In this document: positions 8,051 to 17,180 of the stretch, in pieces
Layout of the letters: every line of letters begins with the position of its first letter
Position numbering within the stretch: position 1 is the stretch's first letter
DNA from: Paenibacillus sp. PL91
Lineage (GTDB): Bacteria; Bacillota; Bacilli; Paenibacillales; Paenibacillaceae
Direction: 5' to 3'
DNA: 64,000 nt
Assembly (NCBI RefSeq): GCF_012935325.2
Contig: NZ_JABBYG020000003.1
Span: 62,001-126,000, forward strand
Program-made: the position numbers and the translations under genes
The notes under the pieces: generated by a model
What the model was told of the DNA's origin: nothing
Databases searched by the model: none
What the model saw: the letters and a program-made list of their open reading frames with translations, nothing else

Positions 8051-9227
8051 GGTTCACGCCCCCTTCTTGCTTAAGCAATGCTGCAGCCAGAGTCATGTAA
8101 TCCTTCGCAGGACCTTTGAGTCCCTTCACCTTCTTCTCGGTCAGAAGCGGCTTTCCAAGATTCATAGACGTTTGTACGTTGCGCTTTACGTCCTCTGACA
8201 AAACGCCGACAACAGGAATCATCGTCATCTTCTCCAGATGCTCCAGCGTGACGTCATTTTTTTTGCTGTGCCTGTTCACCACAATGGAAAGCTTCTCCTC
8301 GTGGGTCAAATGGTAGCGCTCCAGAATATCAAAAACGCCTTTCATCCTCACAATCGACGGCCGGTCCAAATGCAGCAAATACAGCACGCGGTCAGCCTGG
8401 CCCAACGCGCAGATCGATATTTCGTTCAGCTCCTTCGGTAAATCCAGCACGATATAATCAAAATGCGCGCGGCAAGCGGCGAATAAAAGCTCGATATCCT
8501 CGCCCTTAAAGTTTTCAGCCTCCTGCGGGTGAGCCGGCGACAGCAGCAGATGCACATCGGAAGGAGCCAGCTTATACAGGACATTATCCAACTGGCTGTA
8601 AGTCAGTTCCCTTAGCACAGACTTCAAATCGCCTAAATTGCGTTCGAACTGTATGTCGAGATATTGCTGCAAGCCGCCAAATTGCATGTTTAGGTCGATG
8701 AGCAGGACGCGGGCTCCGGACTGAATCGCAAGCCCTTGCGCCAAATTAATGCCTGCCGTTGTCGTACCCGAGCCGCCCTTGGCGCTATAAAGAGCAATAA
8801 CCTCGCCGCCTTCTGAGCCGGTTGAGCCGGAGGATCTGCTCCGGTCCCGGTTATCCGAAGTTTGACGTACGGTTTTTTCCAGCAGCAGCTCGAGCTGCCC
8901 AAGCTCATCCGGAACGCGGAGAACGTCGGAAACTCCGCAACGGTACAGCTCGCGTATTTGCTCAAACTTGCCCTCGCGCGACATGAAAATGATAGGCGCG
9001 CTGCTGTTAACTTTTTTTAACTGCTGGATGATTTGCGGAATGCTCATCTCCTCGAGAGGTTCGGCAAGGAGCACGACTCGCGGCTCCAGCGGATGCAGAT
9101 GCATATAGGCCTCTCTTGGCTTATCAATGGTTTCTCCAATGCTTAGGTTGAGAAAGTTGACATGCTGGACGAGCTGCTGCATCAGGCGGCTGTCATCTGT
9201 AATGATCGATATTTTGGCAGTGTTCAC
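8016..9227 (-). CDS. tadZ: TadZ/CpaE-like pilus localisation ATPase
   Basis: 403 residues: an atypical receiver-like domain (about 1-125), a Ser/Gly linker, then a MinD/ParA-type ATPase with deviant Walker A SAKGGSGTTTAGINLA (about 145-160) and YIVLDLPKELNE as the switch II/Walker B region. TadZ/CpaE proteins place the Tad machine in the cell. GTG start at 9227 with GGGAGGAG upstream, only 4 bp after the cpaB stop. Confidence 0.9.
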   Translation of the reverse strand: MNTAKISIITDDSRLMQQLVQHVNFLNLSIGETIDKPREAYMHLHPLEPRVVLLAEPLEEMSIPQIIQQLKKVNSSAPIIFMSREGKFEQIRELYRCGVSDVLRVPDELGQLELLLEKTVRQTSDNRDRSRSSGSTGSEGGEVIALYSAKGGSGTTTAGINLAQGLAIQSGARVLLIDLNMQFGGLQQYLDIQFERNLGDLKSVLRELTYSQLDNVLYKLAPSDVHLLLSPAHPQEAENFKGEDIELLFAACRAHFDYIVLDLPKELNEISICALGQADRVLYLLHLDRPSIVRMKGVFDILERYHLTHEEKLSIVVNRHSKKNDVTLEHLEKMTMIPVVGVLSEDVKRNVQTSMNLGKPLLTEKKVKGLKGPAKDYMTLAAALLKQEGGVNRVHLPSAKQSS

Positions 9228-9231
9228 AGGC

Positions 9232-10038
9232 TTATTCTCCTCCCTTCGGCGGCGTAACGGCAGCTGGCGGCGTCTTTACAACAGGCTTGGCGGTTGCGGC
9301 TGCCGCTGGCTTGGCCGTTGGCTTCGGACTTGGGGCAGGCAACCCGGAGCCGGGTGCTGACGCCGAATCTGCAGCTATAGGCTCGTCGGCCTGAAGCGTC
9401 TCTTGAGAGGCTTTTGCATTGCCTGTTTTGAGCAGCCGCACCTCTTTGCCATAATTAAGTGCCCATATTAAGCTCTTCGTGTCCGCAAGCTTAAGGAGCA
9501 CGCCAACGGCTACCGTTTCGTCTCCGCTCTTATGGACACTGCTTACCGTCACCCCTTTTAGGAGCACCTTCGTCGTTCTGCGGTCCGCCGCAGCTTCCTT
9601 GGCGCCGCCCTCCTGCTCGTAGGAAACAAGAATATCAACCTCGTCATAAGCGTCGATCTGATCATCAAATACGGACATGGGCGCGCGAAGCATAACCTGG
9701 CGGTACTCCCCCGACACGAGACTGTTGTCCCTAAGCATGACAGAGGTGATAACCGCACCTTTGGCGATCGGGACCATCGATACCTTCCCAACAAGCTCAG
9801 CAGGCGATTGAATTAAAGACTCCAGCATATACTTGCGAGGAATTTGCTCTTCTGTCAGCAGGTCTTCGGTTATGAGCTGCCCGGCAGGAATGTTATTTCC
9901 CGCGACCTGGACCATAACCAATTCTCCCAAGCTTTCTTTCGTTTCCTGCATATACGTGGAGAATAAAATAACGGCGACCAAACCTAACGCAATGGATACG
10001 AATAATAATAGAAATGCGCGTCTTTTTGACTCAAACAT
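9232..10038 (-). CDS. cpaB: RcpC/CpaB-like Flp pilus assembly protein
   Basis: 268 residues. One N-terminal membrane helix (FLLLFVSIALGLVAVILFS), then a SAF domain with the pattern VAGNNIPAGQLITEDLLTEE and VPIAKGAVITSVMLRD, a second RcpC-type domain (SVFDDQIDAYDEVDILVSYE) and an Ala/Pro-rich C-terminal tail (about 222-268). In Gram-negatives it belongs to the outer part of the machine. In this Firmicute setting it must act between membrane and wall. No CpaC/RcpA secretin was found in the locus, as expected for a single-membrane cell. Confidence 0.85.
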   Translation of the reverse strand: MFESKRRAFLLLFVSIALGLVAVILFSTYMQETKESLGELVMVQVAGNNIPAGQLITEDLLTEEQIPRKYMLESLIQSPAELVGKVSMVPIAKGAVITSVMLRDNSLVSGEYRQVMLRAPMSVFDDQIDAYDEVDILVSYEQEGGAKEAAADRRTTKVLLKGVTVSSVHKSGDETVAVGVLLKLADTKSLIWALNYGKEVRLLKTGNAKASQETLQADEPIAADSASAPGSGLPAPSPKPTAKPAAAATAKPVVKTPPAAVTPPKGGE

Positions 10039-10133
10039 AGATTTCCAACACCCCTGGCTCTAGTAATAAGCTTAATCTCTTTTCTCATTCTCTTTTCATT
10101 CTTATGTAAATCTAGCTGTTTGACGGCCTCGCA

Positions 10134-10577
10134 TCAGTAAGCCAAGGCAATCATAAGCATAGCGCTGAAGGCGATGAATGGCGCCATCGGCAGCTCCTTT
10201 ACTTTACGCTTTTGAGGCAGCAGCTTCTGAAGCAGCAGAATCGGCCAAGCGATAAAGGCTGCAGCCAAAAAAGTAAGCATAAAAACCCATATACCTATTG
10301 ACCAGCCTAAGCATGCGCCGATCATCATAAAAAGCTTGATGTCACCGCCGCCGAACTGCCCCTTGCTGACTACTGCGACAAGCAAAGCGATCACCCCCAG
10401 ACCTGCTGCTCCTGCGAGCGGCTCAAGCATGGAAATATCCTTCGCTATGAGATGAAAAACTAGAAAGGCCACTGTGCCCGGCAGGGTCACCCAATCATAA
10501 ATCATACGGCTTCTTAAATCGGTTGCGACACAAAACACTAATAGGCAGACCAGCAGTGTGATTAACGCCATTTGCAT
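10134..10577 (-). CDS. tadV: TadV/CpaA prepilin peptidase (A24 family)
   Basis: 147 residues with about five membrane helices. The two catalytic aspartates of the family are visible: D20 in ATDLRSRMIYDWVTLP and D78 in FGGGDIKLFMMIG. It lacks the N-terminal methylase domain, as usual for TadV. It should cleave the Flp pilin and the TadE/TadG-like proteins after Gly. First gene of the locus, with a weak AGGATGA ribosome binding site, and separated from cpaB by 95 bp. Confidence 0.88.
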   Translation of the reverse strand: MQMALITLLVCLLVFCVATDLRSRMIYDWVTLPGTVAFLVFHLIAKDISMLEPLAGAAGLGVIALLVAVVSKGQFGGGDIKLFMMIGACLGWSIGIWVFMLTFLAAAFIAWPILLLQKLLPQKRKVKELPMAPFIAFSAMLMIALAY

Positions 10578-11066
10578 ATACCAAACATCATCCTAACTTG
10601 CACCCAGGCAATATGTATCCCTTTATGTAATGATATTAAATAAATACAATAAATGTATGTTTTTTCAGAAGACGCAGGTTTAGCTTTTGTTTATTAAACA
10701 GATTATCGAAGTTTGAAACACCTAAAATCATTTTTATTGTAGAAATTCGAGTAGGCACATTCGATCCACGAATATCCAAGCGTCATTTAAAGAAATCATG
10801 CAGAGATTTTTCTGCATAATAATTCACACCTTTATAGTATTCGATAGGATGACTATATATTAGTCCGTGGTGGCTATCTAGTACTAAATTTCCATAGTAC
10901 CTGTGATATAACCTTTACCAATCGATTGAATAATCTCCCTGATTATGGTTCAAATGTAACTATACGGTTCAGGACGGTTCAAGCCCCTTCCTTATTATGG
11001 AGCCTATTGCATTCAATCTAAGGATGATAGACTGGTTATATATAGTAAGAATGGAATGGTGAATCG
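10578..11066. other. 489-bp divergent intergenic region
   Basis: AT-rich region between the Tad locus (minus) and the OmpR-type regulator gene (plus). It must hold both promoters but I could not fix a convincing -35/-10 pair. Visible structure: three direct GGTTCA repeats near the regulator gene (separate entry). No open frame of coding character was seen. Confidence 0.6.
10947..10981 (+). promoter_or_regulatory. Direct GGTTCA repeats upstream of response regulator
   Basis: GGTTCA occurs at 10947, 10966 and 10976 on the same strand. The last two are part of ACGGTTCAGG-ACGGTTCAAG with a 10-bp period, about 90 bp before the regulator start. OmpR/PhoB-type regulators bind direct repeats spaced about one helical turn, so this may be an autoregulatory site. 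Inference. Confidence 0.4.
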
Positions 11067-11774
11067 ATGAACGAAAAAATTATGGTCATTGAAGATGAAA
11101 GAAAAATTGCGGATGCAATTGCCTACGCCTTAAGAAGAGAAGGATATACCGTCGAGGTTGTTGATCATGGAACAGCAGCTCTGGAAAGGTTATATGCGTT
11201 TCGTCCGGATGCCATCATTTTGGATGTGATGCTTCCCGGCATGGATGGCTATGACATTTTAAAGAAGCTTCAGGATAAAGGACGTATCGGCGTGATTATG
11301 CTGACTGCCAAAGAGGATATTGTCAACAAAATTTTAGGGCTTGAGCTGGGAGCAGACGATTATATCACAAAGCCTTTTGATATGCGGGAGCTGCTTGCGC
11401 GTTTAAAGTCATTACTTAGAAGAATGCAGGCTGCAGGAGAAAAGCAAGAGCTTGACGAGATTAGGCTGGGTGAAATCGTGCTGCATGTAAGTAAACGAAC
11501 GGCTTTGGCAAGCGAAAAGAAGCTGGACTTGACACCTAAAGAATACGATTTGTTGGCTCTACTAGTATCCAGCCCCGACAGGGTCTTTACAAGGGAGCAG
11601 CTTTTGGATTTGGTCTGGGGGATGGATTATATAGGCGGCACGCGAACCGTGGATATTCATATACAAAGAGTGAGGAAAAAGCTGGGATCGGATATCAGCG
11701 AAATAATACAAACCGTTCACGGTATCGGTTATAAAGCCTTGGGAGGTTACGGTGAGAATCAGCATAAAAATTAA
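11067..11774 (+). CDS. OmpR-family response regulator
   Basis: 235 residues. Receiver domain with acidic pocket IEDE (residues 8-11), phospho-acceptor D53 (AIILDVMLPGMDG), Thr in GVIMLTAKED and Lys in YITKPFD. Winged-helix DNA-binding domain from about 135, ending ADYIGGTRTVDIHIQRVRKKLG-type with EIIQTVHGIGYKA. It receives phosphate from the kinase encoded next (23-bp overlap) and probably controls its own operon and the lipoprotein that follows. Confidence 0.93.
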   Translation: MNEKIMVIEDERKIADAIAYALRREGYTVEVVDHGTAALERLYAFRPDAIILDVMLPGMDGYDILKKLQDKGRIGVIMLTAKEDIVNKILGLELGADDYITKPFDMRELLARLKSLLRRMQAAGEKQELDEIRLGEIVLHVSKRTALASEKKLDLTPKEYDLLALLVSSPDRVFTREQLLDLVWGMDYIGGTRTVDIHIQRVRKKLGSDISEIIQTVHGIGYKALGGYGENQHKN

Positions 11775-13224
11775 ATTCAGTATTTTTTTGGCTGCCCTAT
11801 TGCTTCTTACTGTATTTATTTTAAGCTTGCTGGTGCTGGAAGGCATTAAAAAAAATCAGCAGGTAGAGGTTGAGCAGTATTTTGCCCAGCAAGCGACAAC
11901 TGCAAACGTATATTTTATCCAGACCATTATGGCCGAGTCTAATAAGGTGCCTCAAACTTTCCTGGCATCGAAAGGCAAGGAATTTGCGGGACAATTGGAA
12001 TTGATTAGCGGGCAATCGGTCGTGTTGTATGATCAGGATGGGACAATCGTTAATAAAGATAGATCGATTATTACATCCGATAGCATAAAAAAAACGTTAG
12101 CATTTGCACTAAATAATAAAACAGCCTATTTGACTGATAAAGATTCGTTATATTACATGACCCCATTACGAACAGGCAATGAGCAAGTGGGCGTTGTACA
12201 GTTCAATTACTCCCTGTCGAAGAATCTTGCATTTTACAATCAGATCAAGCAGTTGTTTATCTATATAGGAACGGGTGTATTTTTACTCAGCTTTATTCTG
12301 GCTTATTTTTATTTTAATTCGTTTGCCAGTGGAATCATCAGACTCAACGAAACGGTGGACAGAATTCGGGAAGGACATTTTGCAACAGACACGCTCGCAC
12401 GAAAGGATGAAATCGGTGAGCTGAGCGAGGGTATTCGCGTTATGAGCGAGCAAATTATGAAAACGATGCGGGATAAGGATCAAGAACGTGAAAAATTAAC
12501 ACTGGCAGTCCATAAATTATCCCGGCTTGATAAGCAGCAAAAGGAGTTTATTGGCAACGTTACCCACGAATTTAAAACACCGTTAACATCAATCAAAGCC
12601 TATATCGATTTGCTCGAAATGTATCCTGATGATGAGAAGCTGATGGAAACAGCAAAAATAAATATCCAAAGTGAAACAAGGCGGCTTTATGAAATGGTTG
12701 AAAAGGTATTGCAATTGGCTGCTCTGGAAAAATATGATTTTGAATTTAGCAAGGAAAAGGTCGATGTACAGCAGGCTATCCAATTGGTACTGAGCAGCCT
12801 GAAAGGTAAACTGGATAAGTTTGGCATACGACTGGAAACGGATTTAACCGAAGCCTATGTCGAAGCTGACAAAGACTGTATGACCATTGTGCTTGTCAAT
12901 CTCATGGATAATGCCATTAAGTACAACAAAGCAAGGGGCCATATTTTTGTAAAAAATGATTTGAAGGATGGTCAGGTTATCATTGAAATTGCCGATACAG
13001 GCATTGGCATCCCGGGAGAAGTGGTACACAAGATTTTTGAGCCATTCTACACCGTTGATAGAAACAGATCACGGGAAAACGGCGGCGCAGGACTTGGACT
13101 TTCTCTTGCTAAAAAGTATGCGGAAACACAAGGAGGCTCTATAGCTCTTGTGAGCACAGATAGGGCAGGAACCGTATTCAGAATCTCCTTTCCAGCTTAT
13201 GAGCCGACGAAAACGAGAAAATAA
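11752..13224 (+). CDS. Sensor histidine kinase, membrane-bound
   Basis: 490 residues, GTG start inside the 3' end of the regulator gene. Two membrane helices (about 9-30 and 166-188) flank an extracytoplasmic sensor of about 135 residues; then HAMP, HisKA with H272 in GNVTHEFKTPLTSIKA, and HATPase_c with N box (VNLMDNAIKYNKA), G1 (EIADTGIGIPG) and G2 (GGAGLGLSLAKKYA). The signal is unknown. The arrangement with a lipoprotein immediately downstream suggests that the lipoprotein modulates sensing, but this is inference. Confidence 0.93.
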   Translation: MRISIKIKFSIFLAALLLLTVFILSLLVLEGIKKNQQVEVEQYFAQQATTANVYFIQTIMAESNKVPQTFLASKGKEFAGQLELISGQSVVLYDQDGTIVNKDRSIITSDSIKKTLAFALNNKTAYLTDKDSLYYMTPLRTGNEQVGVVQFNYSLSKNLAFYNQIKQLFIYIGTGVFLLSFILAYFYFNSFASGIIRLNETVDRIREGHFATDTLARKDEIGELSEGIRVMSEQIMKTMRDKDQEREKLTLAVHKLSRLDKQQKEFIGNVTHEFKTPLTSIKAYIDLLEMYPDDEKLMETAKINIQSETRRLYEMVEKVLQLAALEKYDFEFSKEKVDVQQAIQLVLSSLKGKLDKFGIRLETDLTEAYVEADKDCMTIVLVNLMDNAIKYNKARGHIFVKNDLKDGQVIIEIADTGIGIPGEVVHKIFEPFYTVDRNRSRENGGAGLGLSLAKKYAETQGGSIALVSTDRAGTVFRISFPAYEPTKTRK

Positions 13225-13320
13225 TTAACATTTTCGATGCTTTTGTTTACATGTTGGAAACATTCGTTTGTATTTTTGGAACAATTTCTTGATATTGTAG
13301 GTATCGAGGAGGCAATATAT

Positions 13321-14436
13321 ATGAAAAAAACAAAAATGGTCATTATGGGGTTTGTTACAGCGTTGCTTTTATTCGTTACAGCCTGTAGTTCAGAAGAGGA
13401 TGCTAACAGGGTAATCATCAAAGAGCCCGGAGAAACGATAACGGTCATTGATGATGCCGGCAAGGAGGCAGGCGAGCCTGCTGTATCCGTGGAAAAAATG
13501 GAGCGTTATGAAAATGTGGAAATGACTGACTGGTTGGATGAGGAAACCGTCATCGTTTCAAAAGAAAACACGTCATTAGACAAAATGAAGCTGGAAGAAT
13601 TGTCGGATTCATATCCTAGAAGCCTGTATTTGTACAACCTTAATACGAAACAATACGAGCTGCTAAAAGAACAGGATCATGTGTTTTTGGGAGGTGCGTC
13701 TTTATCTTCTGATAAAAAGAATTTGCTGTATCATGAATTCGAATTAGGTGATCCTGTCTATTATGTGTTGAACCTGGATACGTTGGATTCATTCGGTATC
13801 ATTGGCAATCCTATTGGGGGGGCCGCCAGCGCCAAATGGGCTGATGACCAAACGATTATTGGCGCAGCTTACAGCGGGGGTGCTTATACGGCAAGTACCA
13901 CAGGGAGCATCGCTCCAATAGCCGACTTAAATGAGGAAGCTTTGTTTATCGTTGAAAAAATGAAGGATAAGGTTTATTACAATACTAATTCCGATGAGTC
14001 CTTAAAGATGCTGAACCTGGCTACAAAGGAAAAGGCAAGTTTGAATATTGATCATGTTTACGGTATAGCCCCCTCGCCGGATGGGAATCAAATGCTGGTT
14101 TTGCAATCAAATGGCTCCAAAAGTGTTCTGATTCTTTGTGACGCAGATGGGGGAAATCGAAATACGATTGCTGAAGGCACGGAGCTTGGCGGGGTTTCAT
14201 GGTCGCCGGATCAGCGGATGATTGCATTCAGCGAGAAGGCCGATGTAAACGGAATGACCGTGAAAGGGCTTTATCTCTACGATATGTTAACCGGCAAATC
14301 CACCCAATTAGCGGTAGATATCGAAAATGCAGTGACCTCTTGGAGCCCTTCCGGCAAAACGCTGGTTTATACAGAATGGAATGGCAATCAATATAACAGC
14401 AATATTGTCCATTTAAAGTATTCGTTACAAAAATAA
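13321..14436 (+). CDS. Beta-propeller-like lipoprotein linked to two-component system
   Basis: 371 residues from ATG 13321, preceded by CGAGGAGG. Signal peptide with lipobox FVTACSS (Cys about residue 21). The mature part has TolB/WD40-like repeats: GIAPSPDGNQMLVL, GGVSWSPDQRMIAFSE and VTSWSPSGKTLVYTEW. This indicates a propeller domain displayed outside the membrane, usually a protein- or ligand-binding scaffold. It lies 96 bp after the kinase and reads in the same direction. No exact family identified. Confidence 0.8.
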   Translation: MKKTKMVIMGFVTALLLFVTACSSEEDANRVIIKEPGETITVIDDAGKEAGEPAVSVEKMERYENVEMTDWLDEETVIVSKENTSLDKMKLEELSDSYPRSLYLYNLNTKQYELLKEQDHVFLGGASLSSDKKNLLYHEFELGDPVYYVLNLDTLDSFGIIGNPIGGAASAKWADDQTIIGAAYSGGAYTASTTGSIAPIADLNEEALFIVEKMKDKVYYNTNSDESLKMLNLATKEKASLNIDHVYGIAPSPDGNQMLVLQSNGSKSVLILCDADGGNRNTIAEGTELGGVSWSPDQRMIAFSEKADVNGMTVKGLYLYDMLTGKSTQLAVDIENAVTSWSPSGKTLVYTEWNGNQYNSNIVHLKYSLQK

Positions 14437-14844
14437 AAAAACGATCTTTATTTGCATAACTTTTTGGGGCATACAGGCACAAAGGCAATTCATGCAGCAA
14501 TTCTCGCAAGCACACATGTAATTATCAAAATGAATTGGATAAAACATGATCCGGCTGCCCGCTAATAACAGGGGCAGCTTTATTTGTATCCTCCATCAGC
14601 GCTTCGCCCCAGATACTTACAGGTTGCTTAACAATCGACGATCAAACGTATTTAGACAAAATGACGGTAATCGTTCAATTTTACCGATAATTTTGGTCTT
14701 TTATTTGGTATGCTTAGGTAACAAAACTCGATATAGTACCCCAATGTCTCCCCTGAATCCGAAATAAACTTCTTCCTATCGGCTTCACAGCAGTTGGTAG
14801 ATGTCAGAATAAAATCATATTGCTTGTAAGGAGGCGTTTTGCTT
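14437..14844 (+). other. 408-bp intergenic region before the membrane AraC gene
   Basis: Holds the terminator of the lipoprotein operon (14554-14585) and AT-rich sequence leading to the AAGGAGG of the AraC gene at 14828. I see no coding sequence here. Confidence 0.6.
14554..14585 (+). terminator. Terminator after propeller lipoprotein
   Basis: Stem GCTGCCC / GGGCAGC, 11-nt loop (starting GCTAATAACA), followed by TTTATTT. Confidence 0.8.
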
Positions 14845-17046
14845 ATGATTCGAATGTTCAACAGGAACAATTGGTTTATGCGTCTGCTCATTCCTTATGT
14901 CCTCTTCTTGCTTCTGGCCTTATCATTGGGTTGGCTCATTTACGAGAAGACGCTTGAATTGGTCGGCAATGAGGCCAGAAACAGCAATCTGCACATGCTG
15001 GAACAGGTCAAATCGACGCTGGACGGAAGGCTCGCGGAAATGGATACCATCATCATGCAAGTGGCGAATGATCCGAAGGTCCTTCGATTCCAGCAGGTAA
15101 ACGAACCATTCGAAGGAACGAATACTTACAAAGTTTTAGCTACCCAAAAAGACCTCTACAACTACAGCGTTTCCAACAAATTTATTTTGAATTATTTGAT
15201 TTATTATCGCAACAGCGATTTCATTATTGCACCTTCCCTGATGTATGAATCGGACAAATTTTACCGGCTTGTACTGCAATATGAAGGGATGGATTACGAG
15301 CAATGGCATGCAGCTTTTTTCGAAGGAAACAACCGTAAGCGCTTTCTACCGGCAACAAACGCGACTTATTTGGGCAATCCGCGGTCGATTGTGACGTACA
15401 GCCATCCCCTGGGAAATCCGCCTGGCAAAGCTCAAGGCAGCATTGTGGTACTGATCAACAACAATGAGATCATGAAGCTTATTGGCGGTCTGGATATCAA
15501 GGACGGTGGATGGGCTTACATCGCAGACGAACAAGGGAACATCATCTCCTCGACAGGCACTTACACGAAGCTGGATCCAGCCTCAATGAGCAGCCAGTCA
15601 GGGTTTATTGCCGAATCCCGGCATACGGAGGGCAACATGATTACGTATACCCGCTCCACTTCGAACGGCTGGTATTACGTGCTTGCCCAGTCTCCGCATG
15701 TCGTGCTTGAGAAAGCGAATTACGTCAAACGAATTACTTTCAGTATGACATTGGTGTTTCTGGTCATCGGAATTGTTCTCGCCTACTTCTTCACTTCCCG
15801 CAACAGCAGAAAGTTATCGTACGTACTAGATAACAACCTAGTGCTGCAAGAAGAAATCGAGAAACAGGCGCCTTTGCTTAGAGCGACCCTTATCGATCGG
15901 CTTTTGAAAGGAGAACTTGTCGCAGGCGGTGAAATGGAGAAGCTGTTGAAGCATCAACAATTATCCACTCAGATTACATTCGCTGCCGCAGCAATCGTGC
16001 AGTTTGCCCCAGGTGACAGCTATGAAGGGGAACGTTTGAAGGAATTGGACAGGCTGAGGGTCATTATCAAGGAAATGCTCCGGAATGAGCACGCTTATCC
16101 GATTCATCATGATGTCGCAGAGGATAAGATCGTTCTGCTTTTTTTGGAGAACGATATCTCCACTGATGCCTGTATGCACCGAATGGGAGCGCTGTTCAAT
16201 AAGATCACGGACGTATTCCTCTCCCAATTCCATCTCAGCCTGAATATCGCTTCAGGAGGTGTGTACACCTCCATGCTCGACGTATCCCGCTCATACGGAG
16301 AAGCCAAGCACGCACTGAACTATTCATTAAGAAAACAGCTACAGGGCATCGTATGGTTTCATCAGCTTCCGGATCTCTCGGACAGCCACTACTACCCGGG
16401 CGAAATTGAGACACGTCTGATGAACCACGCCAAAGCCGGTGACCTGAACGAGGTGAACCTGCTGATTGACGATATTTACGAGCGAAATTTCGTTAAGCGC
16501 AACCTGGTTCCATCTATTCAAAGGCTTCTCCTATACGATATGGCCGGCAGTCTGATGAAGCTAAGGCAGCAGTTATCGTTGGAGGAGGAAATCGATGTCC
16601 TGACGCTGCTAAGAAATGCCAACGATTCAGATGACCTTGCTTCAGTATTCCGGTACATCAAGCAACTGTATTCCAATATCTGCAAGGTACTGCTTGAGCG
16701 CAGGAAAAGTCAGAACGTCCGGCTCCTTCAGAGCATTCAGCACAGTCTGCAAACGATGTACATAAACGCCGATCTTAATTTGGATACCATCGCGGACCAG
16801 ACCGGAATTTCCAAAGTTTATATATCCAGCTTCTTCAAGGAGCAGACCGGCGTTAATTTCTCGGATTATCTGGAAAACCTGCGTATGGATAAAGCACGTG
16901 TCATGCTTTCCGATACCGGGCTTACCGTCAATGAAATCGCCCAGCAAACCGGCTATAGTTCAACGAATTCATTCTGCCGGGCATTTAAACGGATCAATGG
17001 GATCAGCCCAACGGCATACCGCAGCTCGAACCCGAGTTATCCATGA
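14845..17046 (+). CDS. Membrane-bound AraC-family regulator with Cache-type sensor
   Basis: 733 residues from ATG 14845, 10 bp after AAGGAGG; a TTG two codons earlier is possible but too close. N-terminal helix (LLIPYVLFLLLALSLGWLI), an extracytoplasmic sensor of about 270 residues resembling double Cache domains, a second helix (MTLVFLVIGIVLAYFFTS), a long cytoplasmic linker, and a C-terminal AraC DNA-binding domain (about 640-733) with two helix-turn-helix units (LDTIADQTGISKVYISSFFK; VNEIAQQTGYSSTNSFCRAF). This architecture is common in Paenibacillus next to sugar importers. It most likely controls the permease operon starting at 17181. Confidence 0.9.
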   Translation: MIRMFNRNNWFMRLLIPYVLFLLLALSLGWLIYEKTLELVGNEARNSNLHMLEQVKSTLDGRLAEMDTIIMQVANDPKVLRFQQVNEPFEGTNTYKVLATQKDLYNYSVSNKFILNYLIYYRNSDFIIAPSLMYESDKFYRLVLQYEGMDYEQWHAAFFEGNNRKRFLPATNATYLGNPRSIVTYSHPLGNPPGKAQGSIVVLINNNEIMKLIGGLDIKDGGWAYIADEQGNIISSTGTYTKLDPASMSSQSGFIAESRHTEGNMITYTRSTSNGWYYVLAQSPHVVLEKANYVKRITFSMTLVFLVIGIVLAYFFTSRNSRKLSYVLDNNLVLQEEIEKQAPLLRATLIDRLLKGELVAGGEMEKLLKHQQLSTQITFAAAAIVQFAPGDSYEGERLKELDRLRVIIKEMLRNEHAYPIHHDVAEDKIVLLFLENDISTDACMHRMGALFNKITDVFLSQFHLSLNIASGGVYTSMLDVSRSYGEAKHALNYSLRKQLQGIVWFHQLPDLSDSHYYPGEIETRLMNHAKAGDLNEVNLLIDDIYERNFVKRNLVPSIQRLLLYDMAGSLMKLRQQLSLEEEIDVLTLLRNANDSDDLASVFRYIKQLYSNICKVLLERRKSQNVRLLQSIQHSLQTMYINADLNLDTIADQTGISKVYISSFFKEQTGVNFSDYLENLRMDKARVMLSDTGLTVNEIAQQTGYSSTNSFCRAFKRINGISPTAYRSSNPSYP

Positions 17047-17180
17047 AATCTTAACGATTGTATAACAGATACGCAAGTGCATATAACCAAATCGTAACGA
17101 ATGAATATAAAAAAGCGAGTGTCGATATCCTCACTCTCTTCCTCCCGGTATAGTGAGAACCAAGAGAGGGGGGTGAAAAA

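Noticed and set aside
14437..14844. A riboswitch or T-box in the 408-bp gap
   Set aside because: No conserved riboswitch core or T-box motif was seen; only a terminator is supported.
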